Part shown: piece after piece, positions 7,302 through 14,744 of the stretch | Numbering within the stretch: position 1 is the stretch's first letter | Layout of the letters: each line of letters starts with the position of its first letter | IMG/VR virus record: IMGVR_UViG_3300017991_000178 | Location: 1-43,102 of that record | From: a virus | Direction: 5' to 3' (one strand) | Length of the DNA stretch: 43,102 nucleotides | The notes under the pieces: generated by a model | Seen by the model: the letters and a program-made list of their open reading frames with translations, nothing else | Databases searched by the model: none | What the model was told of the DNA's origin: nothing | Program-made: the position numbers and the translations under genes

Positions 7302-7675
7302 AGGACAACGCTCCGCACCTTCAGGGCCTCCCGGTTCGGGAGCGCATCATCAAGACCGAGACGCGCGCCTGGGAGCGCCTACGTCGCGTCAGCGAGCGCG
7401 ACCGGGCCAGCGGTCGGGTGAAGCCTGCCTCGGCCAACTTCGGCGCGCTGGTGCGCAGCATGGGGCAAGCGGCGGTGCTCGCGACGAAAGGGATGAGCGC
7501 GGCGCTGAAGGTGGAGGTGGCGATGGCGAAGTTCCGGGCCGAGTGCGCTGCGCTCGGACAAGACGAGGACCGCGCGGTCGAGGAGGCGAAGCGCCTCACG
7601 CAGCACACCGCGCTGGACGCGCTGCAGGCTTTCGACGAGGTCCTGCAGCGGATACGCAAGCTGGGACCGTTCTGA
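7298..7675 (+). CDS. Helical protein with NAPHL leader
   Basis: 125 residues, almost wholly alpha-helical and rich in Ala, Arg and Glu (a long run from ~20 to 120). It begins MKDNAPHLQGL, the same short leader seen at 10409, 10702, 11058 and 15430 on otherwise unrelated proteins. No cysteines or membrane segments. Function unknown. Start is fixed by the ATGA overlap with the upstream gene. Confidence 0.65.
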   Translation: MKDNAPHLQGLPVRERIIKTETRAWERLRRVSERDRASGRVKPASANFGALVRSMGQAAVLATKGMSAALKVEVAMAKFRAECAALGQDEDRAVEEAKRLTQHTALDALQAFDEVLQRIRKLGPF

Positions 7676-7809
7676 TGAGCTGTGGTGCAATCGACTGGGC
7701 TGCGGTAGGATGGACGTTGTTGATAATGCTGGCGGTTTTCTTCGTGTTCGGTTTCATCGAAGGGGTCGTCAGCGCTGCCCGAGAAAGGGAAGACGATGAG
7801 CAATGGTAA
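7675..7809 (+). CDS. Small single-span membrane protein
   Basis: 44 residues. One clear transmembrane helix (WTLLIMLAVFFVFGFIEGVV) between a short N-terminus and an acidic tail (REREDDEQW). It starts at the ATG overlapping the upstream TGA and overlaps the next gene by 14 bases. With the two-span protein that follows it, it could take part in lysis or membrane stress, but I see no decisive holin feature. Confidence 0.65.
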   Translation: MSCGAIDWAAVGWTLLIMLAVFFVFGFIEGVVSAAREREDDEQW

Positions 7810-8128
7810 ACCCTCCTCTGCCCCGGCCGGCCTGCAGCAGGTCGAGGTCCCGATGAACCCAATGCGCGCCAACCGGATGGCGTGGGCAGCCTTCGCGCTG
7901 GGGGTGGTCGCCATCGTGGCGAACAGCCTGACTGGCGCGGGCTTCGTGCCGAAGCTGGCGATGCAAGTCTGCGGATGGCTCGCTGGCCTTTGCACGGCGT
8001 TGTCCTGGTATCTCGCGCGCAAGACGCCGAGCTTCGAGTCGATGAAGGCCGCGAAGCAGAACGGCAACAAGGAGGGCAGCGATGCCGACAGCGAAACAGG
8101 GGGAGAGAGTAGGAGCGATCCTGGGTAG
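7796..8128 (+). CDS. Two-span membrane protein, holin candidate
   Basis: 110 residues. Two hydrophobic segments (AWAAFALGVVAIVANSLTG and LAMQVCGWLAGLCTALSWYL) joined by a short turn, with a charged hydrophilic C-terminus, as in class II holins. It lies about 3 kb from the endolysin and next to a lipoprotein, so the lysis assignment is weak inference. The tail overlaps the next gene by 47 bases. Confidence 0.6.
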   Translation: MSNGKPSSAPAGLQQVEVPMNPMRANRMAWAAFALGVVAIVANSLTGAGFVPKLAMQVCGWLAGLCTALSWYLARKTPSFESMKAAKQNGNKEGSDADSETGGESRSDPG

Positions 8129-8444
8129 CAAGCCCGGAGGCATCATCGAGACTTTTGGCGAGGGCGTCTACGAGGGCGACTTCGTCTTTGGAGACGGCGG
8201 ACCCGACGACCCGGTGGGGTCCATCTGCGAGATGGTCCTGGGCGTGCCGCTCGAGCAGCGTCCGAAGAACCCGCGCATCAAGCTGGACCGAGGAGGGGTG
8301 GTGTGGGGGTGCGAGTGCTGGTGGGGTCCGGTCGATGGCTACCGCAAGCAGATCGAAGCGGCGCGCAAGGTCGTCTACGTCGACATCAACAAGGTCCGGG
8401 AGGACTACCGGAAGGAGGTGGCCGATGAAGCGGCTGATGATTAG
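8082..8444 (+). CDS. Hypothetical soluble protein
   Basis: 120 residues. Glycine-rich beta segments (GERVGAILGSKPGGII, GVYEGDFVFGDGG) followed by WGCECWWGPVDGYRKQIEA and a charged helix. The start lies inside the tail of the membrane-protein gene, with AAGGAGGGCAGCG ahead of it. Reads like a small sensor- or decoration-type fold, but no family is recognised. Confidence 0.6.
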   Translation: MPTAKQGERVGAILGSKPGGIIETFGEGVYEGDFVFGDGGPDDPVGSICEMVLGVPLEQRPKNPRIKLDRGGVVWGCECWWGPVDGYRKQIEAARKVVYVDINKVREDYRKEVADEAADD

Positions 8445-8679
8445 CGTCGCGCTGACAGCGGCGCTGTGGCTCGCTGGCTGCGGGCCTGTATGCAAACCCC
8501 TCACCCATCGTTGCCTCGGCTGCTACGCGCAGCTGTGCGACGGCAAGGGCAAGCGGTGGCGCACCGTCATGGACTGCTCGGAGCTGAAGCCGAAGGAGAA
8601 GAAGTGGCGCTGCGTCTGCGAGCCCGAAGGTAGGTGCGGCTGCAAGCCGACGGTCACCGAGAAGGAGGTGCCGCGATGA
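8425..8679 (+). CDS. Small cysteine-rich lipoprotein
   Basis: 84 residues. A signal peptide ends in the lipobox LAGC (Cys19), so the protein should be lipid-anchored. The mature part has about eight further cysteines in pairs, suggesting disulfides in the periplasm. AAGGAGGTG precedes the ATG. It overlaps the previous gene by 20 bases. An outer-membrane spanin role is possible given the small lipoprotein form, but the cysteine richness is unusual for spanins. Confidence 0.65.
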   Translation: MKRLMISVALTAALWLAGCGPVCKPLTHRCLGCYAQLCDGKGKRWRTVMDCSELKPKEKKWRCVCEPEGRCGCKPTVTEKEVPR

Positions 8680-9293
8680 TGGAACCGAACGGTGAGCAGG
8701 TGAAAGCGGTCTGGGCTGCGCTCCAGGCCGAGTACGGTAGCAAGGTGGTGCCGAAGGCGAGCGCGGGCGAGATGCAGGCCGCGGCGTGGTTCTTGGACAA
8801 GCTCCAGATCATGGACCACGAGACCTTCATGCAGCGATTCACCACGACCATCAACGACACCGTCTACGTTCCCTTCGAGATCGGTGTGGCGCGACCCGGC
8901 AAGCCCAACGACCTCTGGAACCAGATCGAGCTGGGAGGCCACGAGCATCAACACGTCTTCCAGGCGAAGCGCGACGGCGTTCCGGTGTTCTACGCGGAGT
9001 ACCTCGGGGTGCCGCAGAGCCGAGCGCAGTACGAGGCCGAAGCCTACCGCGTCGACGTCGAGCTGCACTGGTGGCGCTACAAGCAGATGCCGAACCTACG
9101 TGTGGTCGCGGAGAAGATCCGCGCCTACAACTGCGGCACGGCCGAGGTGGACTTCATCCACGAGTACCTGAAGATGAGCGCCGACGCCATCCGCGAAGGT
9201 GCGGTCATAAGCGAGGCGTCGCAGTTCCTCGTGGCCTGGCTCGACCAGAACGCACAGGAGCTTCGAGTTGACAACGGAACAAGCACGCGTTAG
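8676..9293 (+). CDS. HExxH metallopeptidase-like protein
   Basis: 205 residues from ATG 8676 (a second ATG follows at 8679). Residues 89-93 are HEHQH, a perfect HExxH zincin motif inside a predicted helix (GGHEHQHVFQAKRDG). Glutamates at 120-122 (YEAEAYRVDVE), about 30 residues on, could give the third zinc ligand, as in gluzincins. A conserved-looking helix region follows. A zinc hydrolase is a reasonable inference, but the fold around the motif is not one I can name. It is coupled to the lipoprotein gene by an overlap at its start. Confidence 0.65.
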   Translation: MMEPNGEQVKAVWAALQAEYGSKVVPKASAGEMQAAAWFLDKLQIMDHETFMQRFTTTINDTVYVPFEIGVARPGKPNDLWNQIELGGHEHQHVFQAKRDGVPVFYAEYLGVPQSRAQYEAEAYRVDVELHWWRYKQMPNLRVVAEKIRAYNCGTAEVDFIHEYLKMSADAIREGAVISEASQFLVAWLDQNAQELRVDNGTSTR

Positions 9294-9469
9294 GCCAAAC
9301 CTAACCTTCGACCCGCGGTCGGCGCAGGGAAACAGTCACCCTCCCCTGTCAGCCAGTCCCCCCATGCTGCCGCTCTTCCCCGGGCGGTTCGCGTCCCTGA
9401 AAGACGGCGTGCTGACCGCGGGTCGACCTATCTTCGACACCCACGATGCCCCGATGGTGTGCTGCCCGT

Positions 9470-9499
9470 TTGACACAGGCGGTGCAGCGGCGATACACT
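9470..9499 (+). promoter_or_regulatory. Sigma70-like promoter placed directly before a start codon
   Basis: TTGACA at 9470-9475, an 18-base spacer and TACACT at 9494-9499 (4 of 6 to TATAAT). Transcription should begin near 9505-9506, and the next ATG is at 9506, so the message would have almost no leader. The 212-base gap 9294-9505 holds nothing else I can support. This is the likely head of the long operon that follows. Confidence 0.55.
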
Positions 9500-9505
9500 T
9501 AGAGC

Positions 9506-9988
9506 ATGGACATCCGCGTCGGACAGATCTGGCGCAGCCTACCTGCGGAGCGACGCGGGCTCCGCAAGTACGTGATCGTCGAGGCAATTACGGAGGAGCG
9601 CATCACCATCCGCTTCTGCGGACGGGACGGTGCGCCCCGCGTCCTCTGGCCCCACGTCCTCCCGAAGCGTTACCGGCTGGTCATCGACCCTCCCCCCTGC
9701 CCGTTCTGCGGGGAGAGGCCGACCATCCGGCAGATGTGGGCGGCGGGCGTCTTCGAGGTCTGGTGCCACGGGCTGCCCATCGTGCGCGGCAACGGCTACC
9801 AGGCCGAGGCGATGGCCATGTGGCGTTCTTGGTGCGAGGAGTTCGAGCCCTTGCAGCGTCGCGTGGCATCGTGCCGGAAGGAGAAGAACGATGCGGATGG
9901 ACCTGATGCTGAACGGGGAGCGACTACTCAGCCTCTTCCTGCAGCGCAGCGACGACGGTTGGACGCATCATCTGCGAGCCAACAGTGA
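9506..9988 (+). CDS. SH3-like/zinc protein related to Lar restriction-alleviation proteins
   Basis: 160 residues. Residues ~1-60 form a beta-rich unit (RVGQIWRSLP...KYVIVEAI) like a KOW/SH3 module. Residues ~68-115 match the Lar-type zinc finger: PCPFCGERPTIR, VWCHG, then EAMAMWRSW, where the family usually ends in a WN/WR motif. Lar proteins blunt type I restriction. The last ~35 residues are low-complexity and overlap the next gene by 98 bases in another frame. No Shine-Dalgarno is visible, consistent with leaderless initiation. Confidence 0.6.
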   Translation: MDIRVGQIWRSLPAERRGLRKYVIVEAITEERITIRFCGRDGAPRVLWPHVLPKRYRLVIDPPPCPFCGERPTIRQMWAAGVFEVWCHGLPIVRGNGYQAEAMAMWRSWCEEFEPLQRRVASCRKEKNDADGPDAERGATTQPLPAAQRRRLDASSASQQ

Positions 9989-10178
9989 TTTCGAGCCCTT
10001 CGAGCTGCAAGACCACGTCGCCGAGTACTTTGAGCGGGAGCTGCCCGAGACCATCGGTGCGGACGAGCTTGACCAGGTGCTCTCGATGGCGATGACCGGA
10101 GCCCTCACCAGCAGCGAGGAGTTCGACCTCATCGAGGGGACGAAGGACGTGCGCTTCCATCGAGTGGATGATGCCTAA
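9891..10178 (+). CDS. Hypothetical acidic protein
   Basis: 95 residues with GGAAGGAG 9 bases before the ATG. Acidic (pI clearly low), alternating helices and strands. No cysteine or membrane motif and no family recognised. It starts 98 bases inside the previous gene and overlaps the next by 11 bases. Confidence 0.65.
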   Translation: MRMDLMLNGERLLSLFLQRSDDGWTHHLRANSDFEPFELQDHVAEYFERELPETIGADELDQVLSMAMTGALTSSEEFDLIEGTKDVRFHRVDDA

Positions 10179-10404
10179 GCCCCTCCACCCCCTCGCGCCC
10201 ATCGCTTCGCTTGCGGACCTGCACCGGGCGGTGCCTGGCATCCGCGGGAGCCGCGAGCTGCGCAACGGAGCCTTCGGGATGCTCGAGGTCCACCTGCCCT
10301 GGTGGTTCTGGCTCATCCCAGGACGCGTCGCTGCGGTTCGACGCCGGCTCGCGGATGGCCTCCCTGTGGGCACGTTCCCGCGCGTGCGGCCTTCTCTCTG
10401 GTGA
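10168..10404 (+). CDS. Hypothetical small basic protein
   Basis: 78 residues. Contains a short Trp-rich hydrophobic stretch (LPWWFWLIPG) that is amphipathic rather than a clear membrane span, and Arg-rich flanks. A second ATG at 10171 is equally possible. Not recognised. Lies in the same operon as its neighbours. Confidence 0.55.
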   Translation: MMPKPLHPLAPIASLADLHRAVPGIRGSRELRNGAFGMLEVHLPWWFWLIPGRVAAVRRRLADGLPVGTFPRVRPSLW

Positions 10405-10408
10405 CGGG

Positions 10409-10705
10409 ATGCATGACCGCGCCCCGCACCTTCGCGGCCTTGTCGGCCGCACGGAGGCCGCAGCCTGCATCGTGCAGGAGTTCATCGAAAGTGGCCTGCT
10501 CCGCTTCACGGTCAACGGCGAGCGGCTGAAGGCGAAGGACGTCGAGGTCCGCGAGGACCCGCTGTCGATGCACTTCGACCTGATCGTCAACGGCCAGGTG
10601 CTCGCCACCATCAGCGACGACGACCTGCTCCGCATCAGCCACGGCCCGGGGAAGAAGCGCGACCGCATCGAGACAGCCACCTTCCGCATCGAGAGGTCCC
10701 GGTGA
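10409..10705 (+). CDS. Hypothetical protein with APHL leader
   Basis: 98 residues. It begins MHDRAPHLRGL, one of the recurring APHL leaders of this phage, followed by a beta-rich body (RFTVNGERLKAKDVEV, HFDLIVNGQVLATIS). No cysteines. Function unknown. The stop overlaps the GTG start of the next gene. Confidence 0.65.
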   Translation: MHDRAPHLRGLVGRTEAAACIVQEFIESGLLRFTVNGERLKAKDVEVREDPLSMHFDLIVNGQVLATISDDDLLRISHGPGKKRDRIETATFRIERSR

Positions 10706-11061
10706 CCAACAACGCGCCACACATGAGCCGGCTGCTGAACCGGGCTCGGATGATCGCCTTCACCGCAGCGGTCGAGGAGCTGGAGCGCCAAGACCGCGAG
10801 CGCATCGCGCGAGAGCAAGAACGGCAACGCTGGCTCTACCAACGCCAGCGCGAAGCGGAGCAAGCACGAGAACGCATCGCCGAGTTAATGAACGACTCAC
10901 GCCAGGCAGAAATCCAGGAGAACGCCAAGGACCACTTCAGAGCGTTCGTTTCGGAACGGACAAAAGGCAAACGACGGCGAGGCGGAAAGAAGAGCAGGCG
11001 ACGACCGTACACCATCCCCGGAACCGGGGTGACCGTCCTGACCCGGAGGCGTGTGCCGTGA
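10702..11061 (+). CDS. Basic coiled-coil protein with NNAPHM leader
   Basis: 119 residues from a GTG in a GTGA overlap. After the leader (TNNAPHMSRLL) comes a long charged helix with heptad character (residues ~20-85, Glu/Arg/Gln-rich) and a very basic end (KGKRRRGGKKSRRR). It probably binds nucleic acid or another protein by coiled coil. The first 21 bases are identical to those of the next gene's start, which points to duplication of the leader. Confidence 0.65.
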   Translation: MTNNAPHMSRLLNRARMIAFTAAVEELERQDRERIAREQERQRWLYQRQREAEQARERIAELMNDSRQAEIQENAKDHFRAFVSERTKGKRRRGGKKSRRRPYTIPGTGVTVLTRRRVP

Positions 11062-11480
11062 CCAACAACGCGCCACACCTTCAGTACATCGGGGCACACC
11101 TGGTCTGGTTCGACGGGGAGCCCGTCCTTCTGGCCGAGCCTCCGCAGGTCGTCATCAACGAGAGCGCGCGGTCGGTGAGCATCGGCAACGTCCCGCTGGG
11201 CTGCACCGTGAAGAGCAAGGCGAAGATCCCAGCGCCCCCGGGCATGGAGCGCGCGCCGATGACCCGGGACACCATCGCGGAGGTGAACAAGGCGCTGCGC
11301 GAACAGCCACCGTTCCTCCATGCCTTCTGCCGCTGCGTGCTCGAGCCCGTTGCGTGCTCGGAGTGCGGCGGGCGCGGAGAGGTGGTCTGGACCAACCCGG
11401 ACCCCGAGGCCGAGTACGACCCGTGGGACACCGAGGAGTGCCCACGATGCAACGGAACAGGAAAGGAGCCAACATGCTGA
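11058..11480 (+). CDS. NNAPHL-leader protein with DnaJ-like zinc motifs
   Basis: 140 residues from GTG 11058. Leader TNNAPHLQYI is nearly identical at the DNA level to that of the previous gene. A mainly beta body follows, and the C-terminus carries CSECGGRG and CPRCNGTG, the CxxCxGxG repeats of DnaJ-type zinc domains (two of the usual four), plus an upstream FCRC. It may act in protein or nucleic-acid binding. The next gene's Shine-Dalgarno lies in its last codons. Confidence 0.7.
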   Translation: MTNNAPHLQYIGAHLVWFDGEPVLLAEPPQVVINESARSVSIGNVPLGCTVKSKAKIPAPPGMERAPMTRDTIAEVNKALREQPPFLHAFCRCVLEPVACSECGGRGEVVWTNPDPEAEYDPWDTEECPRCNGTGKEPTC

Positions 11481-11863
11481 CGACGGTAGACACGATGGAG
11501 GCCCTGGCGCGGATGAACCAGGGCGAGCGCGAGGAGCGGTCCTTCAGCGACGTGGTGGTGCTCAAGGGCTACCGCTTCGAGGTGGATTCGGCCGGCAAGC
11601 CGAAGTCCCTCCAGACATTGGAGATCAACGTGAGCGAGTACCTCGCCCCTGGGACAGCGATGGTCCCACCGCTCCCGCACGCGCTGGAGCTGAAGACCAA
11701 GGCCGGCGACACCTTCGCGGTGGTCTTCCCGACCTCGATGCGGCTGTGGCCAGGCGAGGCTGCTGGCGAGATCGGACGGCTGCAGGTGGTGGCGCACCGC
11801 ATCTTCGACGGACCCATCCGCTTCACGATGGAGGGGCAGGCCTGGAGCCCGAGCGCGTCATGA
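11474..11863 (+). CDS. Hypothetical protein
   Basis: 129 residues with GAAAGGAG before the ATG at 11474. A helical N-terminus (MEALARMNQGEREE) is followed by beta strands; no cysteines or membrane segments. Not recognised. It sits at the head of the zinc-finger array and is coupled to it by an ATGA overlap. Confidence 0.6.
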   Translation: MLTTVDTMEALARMNQGEREERSFSDVVVLKGYRFEVDSAGKPKSLQTLEINVSEYLAPGTAMVPPLPHALELKTKAGDTFAVVFPTSMRLWPGEAAGEIGRLQVVAHRIFDGPIRFTMEGQAWSPSAS

Positions 11864-12054
11864 AGGAGCGCGCCTACCACCTGCACCTGCTCGACCCGAC
11901 TCGATGCCCGAGCTGCCACGGCTGGCCTCACGAGAAGCTGCGGCCGTGCATCATCCACGGTGTTGCGGTCTGCAACCAGTGCCACAACGAGGCGCTCTGC
12001 GTGAAGCTCGACGAGGCAGGCAGGCGTGACGAGGAGGCGAAGCGGTGCGCGTGA
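11860..12054 (+). CDS. Array member 1: small zinc-finger protein
   Basis: 64 residues. Leader KERAYHLHLLDP, then CPSC, and a CNQC about 27 residues on: one zinc ribbon. It is the first of a run of similarly built miniproteins. ATGA overlap with the upstream gene; GTGA overlap with the next. Confidence 0.7.
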   Translation: MKERAYHLHLLDPTRCPSCHGWPHEKLRPCIIHGVAVCNQCHNEALCVKLDEAGRRDEEAKRCA

Positions 12055-12275
12055 CCGGGCAGCACATGAAGCTGATGAGCCGGCTGGGCTGCGTCCGCTG
12101 TCGCGTTGGGCTCGATGGGGAGCGCGACTCCTACCAGAGCCGCTACGGCAAGGAGTTCGTGGTCTGCCGCATCTGCCACAACGACGAGTGCCACGAGGCG
12201 ACGGACGACCTCGATGATGAACACCGAGAGCGCTACGTGAAGCCAGGGACGCAGATCGGATGGGTGCAGCTGTGA
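12051..12275 (+). CDS. Array member 2: small zinc-finger protein
   Basis: 74 residues from GTG 12051, chosen because it overlaps the upstream stop (GTGA), the rule for this array; GTG 12045 is an alternative. Leader QHMKLMSRLG is followed directly by CVRC, with CRIC about 27 residues on and an acidic C-terminal half. One zinc site expected. No known family; the resemblance is to its array neighbours. Confidence 0.7.
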   Translation: MTGQHMKLMSRLGCVRCRVGLDGERDSYQSRYGKEFVVCRICHNDECHEATDDLDDEHRERYVKPGTQIGWVQL

Positions 12276-12469
12276 CCGTTGCGCCGAACACCTGGAGGCA
12301 GCTGCGGCTGATGGGCGGACGCATCTGCAACGGCTGCGGCGTGCTCATCCCGGCGCGGCGACCGCACAACGCCCACGGGGCAACGCTCAGCCGGACCTAC
12401 TACTGCCGGCCCTGCGTGCGAGCGAACAACGCGGAGGCCATCCGCAAGCACGGGAAGCTGCCGTTCTGA
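12272..12469 (+). CDS. Array member 3: small zinc-finger protein
   Basis: 65 residues from GTG 12272 (GTGA overlap); an ATG at 12260 in the same frame would add four residues. Leader WRQLRLMGGR, then CNGCG, and CRPC about 28 residues later, with a Lys/Arg-rich end. Same plan as the other members. Confidence 0.7.
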   Translation: MTVAPNTWRQLRLMGGRICNGCGVLIPARRPHNAHGATLSRTYYCRPCVRANNAEAIRKHGKLPF

Positions 12470-12792
12470 TGGTGCGCGACCTGATGACGCAGCGACGGAT
12501 GGAGCTGCTCGGCTGTCTCCCATGCCTCGGCCTTTGCGGGATCTGGGTGCAGCTCGGCCCGCAGCTGCCCATCGACTTCGGCGACCGCATCCAGGTTGAC
12601 GGGCTCGTTCGGATACCGTTCCGAGCGATAGGCAACGGCGTGCTCTGCGAGCGCTGCGCGCGAAACGAAGACAGGATGGCCGATGCGTCGAAGCGCTGGA
12701 GGAGCGCGGAGCACACCATCCGCACCGCGCAGAGGCCAGGCGAGGACTGGCGCGCGTACATCAAGCGGATCATGCACGAGGAGCCGATATGA
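12469..12792 (+). CDS. Array member 4: extended zinc-finger protein
   Basis: 107 residues, longer than most members. Leader TQRRMELLG, then CLPCLGLCG, a ~40-residue insert with beta strands, CERC, and a helical tail (KRWRSAEHTIRTA). One-base overlap with the previous stop (TGATG). Confidence 0.65.
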   Translation: MVRDLMTQRRMELLGCLPCLGLCGIWVQLGPQLPIDFGDRIQVDGLVRIPFRAIGNGVLCERCARNEDRMADASKRWRSAEHTIRTAQRPGEDWRAYIKRIMHEEPI

Positions 12793-13013
12793 GGAGGCCG
12801 AGGCAAACGCGCGTTCACCTGAAGCGGCTGGGCATGATCCAGTGCGTGGACTGCGGGCTGCTCTACAGCGCGTGGTACAGGGCGACGCTGCCTGCCATCG
12901 AGACGGCGAAGCTCGGGCAGACCGTTGGCCTCGCTCCGAGCGCCTACCCACCGAGGTGCGACCGCTGCCAGAAGGAGTTCAAGGAGCGGAAGCAGGGGGA
13001 GCTGGAGCTGTGA
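12789..13013 (+). CDS. Array member 5: small zinc-finger protein
   Basis: 74 residues. Leader VHLKRLGMIQ runs straight into CVDCG, and CDRC appears ~40 residues on. This is the clearest match to the array consensus HLxRLGxxxCxxCG. ATGA overlap upstream, GTGA overlap downstream. Confidence 0.75.
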   Translation: MRRPRQTRVHLKRLGMIQCVDCGLLYSAWYRATLPAIETAKLGQTVGLAPSAYPPRCDRCQKEFKERKQGELEL

Positions 13014-13246
13014 AGTACACCCTCGGCACCTACGAGCGGATGCAGAAGCTGGGCACGGTGCTTTGCACCTGCTGCGGCACGGAGCGCGTGGCCTTCGACC
13101 CGGAGCCAGGCCTGGTGGTGGTGAGCAAGCTCTGCCCGATCTGCGACTGCTACTCGAAGTCGAGCAAGCGGCCGACCGTGCCAGGTCCTCGCGGGCGAGA
13201 GACGGTGTTCGAGTTCGAGCCAGAGGAGTTCTTCGGTGAAGGTTGA
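13010..13246 (+). CDS. Array member 6: small zinc-finger protein
   Basis: 78 residues from GTG 13010. Leader GTYERMQKLG, then LCTCCG and CPIC (with CDC next to it), ending in an acidic FEFEPEEFF tail. Same leader spacing as other members. Confidence 0.7.
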   Translation: MKYTLGTYERMQKLGTVLCTCCGTERVAFDPEPGLVVVSKLCPICDCYSKSSKRPTVPGPRGRETVFEFEPEEFFGEG

Positions 13247-13532
13247 CGCTGAAACCCAGAAGCGGCTTCTGGAATTGAGCCCGACGTTCTGCAAGGCGGC
13301 TCTGCGCGAGGAGCCCCGCGGGCCAGCCTTCTGCCCGCTGGCTCCGTGCGCGGACTGCGACCTCGGGCTGAAGGTCCAGCACATCAAGACCTTCGAGGAG
13401 TTCGTGTCGGTGTTCGGCGACGTCAACAGCGCGGACGACCTCGCGACCCAGGCAGCGATGGAGTTCTTTTCGAAGGGCGAGGCCCCGGTGATCAACATGC
13501 CCCGGTCGGCCTTCAAGAGGGTGAAGCGATGA
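13236..13532 (+). CDS. Cysteine-containing helical protein within the array
   Basis: 98 residues from GTG 13236. Cysteines at TFCKAAL, AFCPLAPCADC; the rest is helical (EEFVSVFGDVN..., LATQAAMEFF). It lacks the HLxRLG leader and so is an interloper rather than a clear array member. Overlaps neighbours by 11 and 4 bases. Confidence 0.65.
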   Translation: MKVDAETQKRLLELSPTFCKAALREEPRGPAFCPLAPCADCDLGLKVQHIKTFEEFVSVFGDVNSADDLATQAAMEFFSKGEAPVINMPRSAFKRVKR

Positions 13533-13759
13533 TTCTGAACGTCGGCGAGCACCTGGACCTGCTGGGCACCTGCCGCTGTTGCCGCTGCGGGCTCTGGCGC
13601 GCGACGGCGCACGACATCCCCTGTGTGCCCTGCCAGAAGCGGAGGGGGGCGTTGTACCAGCGGAGGCGGGAAGAGCGCACAGGCGGGCGGACGTTGGCCG
13701 ACGAGCTACAGACGCCCGACCTACTACGGGTGCTGGACAGGGCAGGGTACAAGCGATGA
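13529..13759 (+). CDS. Array member 7: small zinc-finger protein
   Basis: 76 residues. Leader GEHLDLLGT followed by CRCCRCG and CVPC about 15 residues on. The C-terminal half is Arg-rich helix. Spacing between the cysteine pairs is the shortest in the array. Confidence 0.7.
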   Translation: MILNVGEHLDLLGTCRCCRCGLWRATAHDIPCVPCQKRRGALYQRRREERTGGRTLADELQTPDLLRVLDRAGYKR

Positions 13760-14079
13760 AGAAAAGCAGGCTGACCCCCACGAGGCTGAACCGGCTCGGG
13801 CTACGCTGGTGTCCGCGATGCGACACCTGGCAGGAGGCGCGGCGAGCCACCGGCCGGCCGTTCGGCTGCTTCAACGACCTGGACGCGGACTACTGCGGCG
13901 CGTGCGAGACGGAGATTGCGAAGGAGGAGCACCTGCGGAGGCGGAAGGAGTTCGACACCAACCAGGCGACGGACGGATGCGATGGGAGCGAGCTGGCATG
14001 GGGAGCGCTCTCCGACGGAGCGCGCCAGGACCAGCGGCTGGTGGTGGCCTTCGACGGGACGCTGAAGAGGGACCGATGA
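13756..14079 (+). CDS. Array member 8: extended zinc-finger protein
   Basis: 107 residues. Leader PTRLNRLGLRW then CPRC, later CGAC, with a third lone cysteine and a long acidic/basic tail. Larger than most members, with about 50 residues added after the second pair. Confidence 0.65.
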   Translation: MKKSRLTPTRLNRLGLRWCPRCDTWQEARRATGRPFGCFNDLDADYCGACETEIAKEEHLRRRKEFDTNQATDGCDGSELAWGALSDGARQDQRLVVAFDGTLKRDR

Positions 14080-14273
14080 CCGTGCCGAGCCGGACCTACG
14101 AGCACCTGCTGGCGATGGGCTGGCGACCCTGCCTTGCCTGCGGCAGCGACCATCCGACCCGCGTGGCCTGCGTCAAGGCGGAGATCGCCCACATCGTGAT
14201 CGACCCGAACGACGACCTCTGCTGGCGGTGCGCGGAGGAAGAGCAGCAACGGCGCGACGGTGTGATGCAATGA
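14076..14273 (+). CDS. Array member 9: small zinc-finger protein
   Basis: 65 residues. Leader TYEHLLAMGWRP then CLACG and CWRC ~29 residues later; an extra cysteine lies between. It ends in a charged helix. Coupled at both ends by ATGA. Confidence 0.7.
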   Translation: MTVPSRTYEHLLAMGWRPCLACGSDHPTRVACVKAEIAHIVIDPNDDLCWRCAEEEQQRRDGVMQ

Positions 14274-14314
14274 AGCTCGACCGCAACCACCTGAACATAA
14301 AGAGGAAAGCATGA
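14270..14314 (+). CDS. 14-residue peptide or decayed array member
   Basis: A minute ORF, MKLDRNHLNIKRKA, with a 4-base ATGA overlap at both its start and its stop. It keeps the leader-like NHL but has no cysteines. Either a short peptide that carries ribosomes across the gap (coupling), or the stub of a lost zinc-finger gene. Its last codons also contain the Shine-Dalgarno (AGAGGAAAGC) of the next gene. Confidence 0.4.
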   Translation: MKLDRNHLNIKRKA

Positions 14315-14556
14315 GCACAGCAGGATACATTGAGAGGGAGCCGAACCCGGCCCACGAGCCGCGGAAGGGCGATCAGTACATCAGCCGTTCGTTTGGCGTG
14401 ACCATTACGGTGGTGGCGGTGGGGAACAAGGGCGGCAGGCGCTGGGTGGTGTGGGCTCCGGTGACGGGCGTGAAGTACAAGACCGAGTACGAGAAGTTCA
14501 AGAACGAGTCGCGGCGAGTGTTGAAACGGAAACCAGCGAAGGGCCGACGACGGTGA
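14311..14556 (+). CDS. Hypothetical basic protein within the array
   Basis: 81 residues, preceded by AGAGGAAAG. Beta-rich middle (TITVVAVGNKGGRRWVVWAP) and a strongly basic end (RRVLKRKPAKGRRR). No cysteines and no array leader. The middle resembles SH3-like folds; nucleic-acid binding is plausible. Confidence 0.65.
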   Translation: MSTAGYIEREPNPAHEPRKGDQYISRSFGVTITVVAVGNKGGRRWVVWAPVTGVKYKTEYEKFKNESRRVLKRKPAKGRRR

Positions 14557-14744
14557 AGCTGAACACTTCAGACCACTTCGAGCACCTGGCTGTCGGGCTT
14601 GCGCGGTGTCTTGACTGCGGCAGGGTTGTTCGCTTCGACGTCCCGCGACAGCGGAGCGACTACCGTTGTCCGGCCTGCCGCCGTCGAGCCCCTCGGCCGA
14701 AGGGAACGGCGCGCGTGGTTTCGGAAAGGGTGGAGCCCCGGTGA
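14553..14744 (+). CDS. Array member 10: small zinc-finger protein
   Basis: 63 residues from GTG 14553. Leader SDHFEHLAVGLAR then CLDCG, and CPAC ~19 residues on. Arg/Pro-rich end. Same architecture as neighbours. Confidence 0.7.
   Translation: MKLNTSDHFEHLAVGLARCLDCGRVVRFDVPRQRSDYRCPACRRRAPRPKGTARVVSERVEPR

Noticed and set aside
7796-8128. Firm holin assignment for the two-span protein
   Set aside because: It is 3 kb from the endolysin, and at least two other membrane proteins (22712, 31058) fit equally well.
9268-9296. TTGACA with 17-base spacer before TAGGCC
   Set aside because: The -10 keeps only 2 of 6 bases, and a better promoter lies at 9470-9499.
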